A stretch of DNA of 64,000 nucleotides from an uncultured Acidobacteriota bacterium (GTDB lineage: Bacteria > Acidobacteriota > Blastocatellia > Pyrinomonadales > Pyrinomonadaceae). The DNA is taken from contig CALMYB010000012.1 in NCBI GenBank assembly GCA_937873515.1, positions 1-64,000 on the forward strand, given 5' to 3'. The notes beneath the pieces were generated by a model, which worked only from the letters and a program-made list of their open reading frames with translations, had not been told where the DNA came from and did no database searches. A program made the position numbers and the translations under genes. Of this stretch, positions 63,068 through 64,000 are shown piece after piece (the first letter of the stretch is position 1; each line of letters starts with the position of its first letter).

Positions 63068-64000
63068 TGAGTTTAAGAGCCTGCAGGCGAGAAAATTTTG
63101 TGAATTGTAATGTGTTGTCGATCGTTGCGATGCGTCCGTAGCGACGCTGGCCGATTCCTGTTTGCACACGTCCGAGGCCGTCGGCTCGGCTCGCTTCCGG
63201 CCACGGCCCACTCAGGAGCATTCGAACGGCGTCGAACTCTGTAACGATCTTTGCTTGCGGAGCAATGACTCGTATCTTGTCGGCCAAACGTGTGAAGTTC
63301 TCGGAAGCAAGGAGCGATCGATCGCCCGCCAAAATCGAAAAATCAAAACCGGTCGAATGGACCGAAAACGGAATGCGGTCACCGTTTACATAGATATCGA
63401 GCAGCGGCGAATCACGCGCATCGGAAATTTCATCCGTGATCGTTGATTTTTTTCGAATGCTGCGTTTCTCATAGGTCGTTGTACGCGAGACCCGAATCGT
63501 ACCGAGGACAACGGCCGAGACATCAGTCACAGGCCAACGCACGCTCGAGCCGCGATTGAAGTCCGTGAACAACAAGGACTCCCCGTCTAGCTCAAGTTTC
63601 GAGATGCGCGTCGCGGGTTTCTCTACTTCGAACCTATCGTCGCCTACGATCGCGGTCTCGAACGCCGTGAGCCGTTTTTGGGCGACCTGAGCTGTCTGCT
63701 CGCTAGAAAACCTCGCGATCGGGATCAAAGCGTTCGATCCGCGAAGGCCAGGAGCATCAGAAACATGAAAATTGAGCGATTCAAGTTCCTTGTGAGATCG
63801 AGAGTCGCCGATGGCGCAGGCCCGGGCGATAATATTCCATCCGGCCTCATCGGGCGCAAGGTCGTTTGCCACGACCTTTGCATGTGAAAGGAATTCATCA
63901 CGGATCGCTATCTCGGCACCGCAGTATATGCAGCTGGAGCGATTCGGAGCGTTATCGCGGCCGCAATTTTCGCATCTTGTCAGTTCATCGGGCGCGAAGG
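63051..64000 (-). CDS. Zinc-ribbon protein, 5' end outside window
   Basis: The reading frame stays open to the end of the window. Upstream of the first ordinary in-frame start (GTG at 63872) it encodes CENCGRDN and SSCIYCGAE, a zinc ribbon, so the gene continues beyond 64000. The visible 316 or so residues include a beta-rich middle and Arg/Lys-rich segments, with ANDLAPDEAGWNIIARACAI and LPLLDIYVNGDRIPF-like text (as DSPLLDIYVNGDRIPF). No further domain recognised. It overlaps the rlmB start by 17 bp, so it is the upstream gene of the rlmB operon. Confidence 0.75.
   Translation of the reverse strand, partial: FAPDELTRCENCGRDNAPNRSSCIYCGAEIAIRDEFLSHAKVVANDLAPDEAGWNIIARACAIGDSRSHKELESLNFHVSDAPGLRGSNALIPIARFSSEQTAQVAQKRLTAFETAIVGDDRFEVEKPATRISKLELDGESLLFTDFNRGSSVRWPVTDVSAVVLGTIRVSRTTTYEKRSIRKKSTITDEISDARDSPLLDIYVNGDRIPFSVHSTGFDFSILAGDRSLLASENFTRLADKIRVIAPQAKIVTEFDAVRMLLSGPWPEASRADGLGRVQTGIGQRRYGRIATIDNTLQFTKFSRLQALKLNEPKR

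Overview
The window looks like a chromosomal segment of an Acidobacteriota bacterium, probably class Blastocatellia. This is an inference from gene content (an animal-like kynurenine catabolic gene set, a fused aroD-aroE, many zinc-ribbon and DUF4097 proteins), moderate-to-high GC and abundant dispersed intergenic repeats. No phylogenetic marker was compared. About 60 genes are supported, plus one tRNA-Val(CAC). There is no prophage, rRNA operon or CRISPR array.

Layout. 0-2.7 kb: a repeat-rich left end, a DUF4097-type secreted protein, dCTP deaminase, and a small secreted Cys-rich protein behind a promoter whose spacer contains a T7-G10 homopolymer. 2.7-6.1 kb: a minus-strand cluster of a zinc-ribbon membrane protein, a zinc-ribbon M48-type protein with a damaged HExxH motif, and a very acidic protein with calcium-loop repeats. 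6.3-26.6 kb: a dispersed kynurenine catabolism region. It encodes formamidase (KynB), kynurenine 3-monooxygenase, kynureninase, 3-hydroxyanthranilate dioxygenase, ACMS decarboxylase, aminomuconate-semialdehyde dehydrogenase and a RidA-type candidate aminomuconate deaminase. Between these lie peptidases, a PLP decarboxylase, YggS, a methyltransferase, an alcohol dehydrogenase and MsrA. Three foreign units sit in this region: an IS200-like transposase between palindromes, an AT-rich OLD-family nuclease gene inside the kynU operon, and a GxxExxY gene bounded by 10-bp inverted repeats.

26.6-34.1 kb: a repeat block, a TIGR01777 epimerase, cytochrome c, acyl-CoA ligase overlapping nadB, then a restriction-modification pair. 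34.1-41.6 kb: BON/LysM proteins, aroK-aroA, an RsbW/RsbV-like pair, a large secreted TPR-like protein, era and prmA. 41.6-52.2 kb: a secreted YCF48-like propeller protein, RNase HI and an SbcC-like ATPase in one minus-strand run; then an ECF sigma/anti-sigma/DUF4097 operon and a MoxR-DUF58 pair. 52.4-64 kb: a type IV pilin-like protein, tRNA-Val, a second copy of the composite repeat, small proteins, fused aroD-aroE, a ThiF/MoeB enzyme, NDH-2, a large secreted propeller protein, zinc-ribbon proteins and rlmB.

The genes suggest an aerobic heterotroph that takes up and degrades peptides (secreted peptidase T and a CocE/X-Pro-type hydrolase). It can degrade kynurenine through 2-aminomuconate while making NAD from aspartate (nadB). 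No tryptophan 2,3-dioxygenase is present in the window. Promoters and operators given below are predictions by eye.
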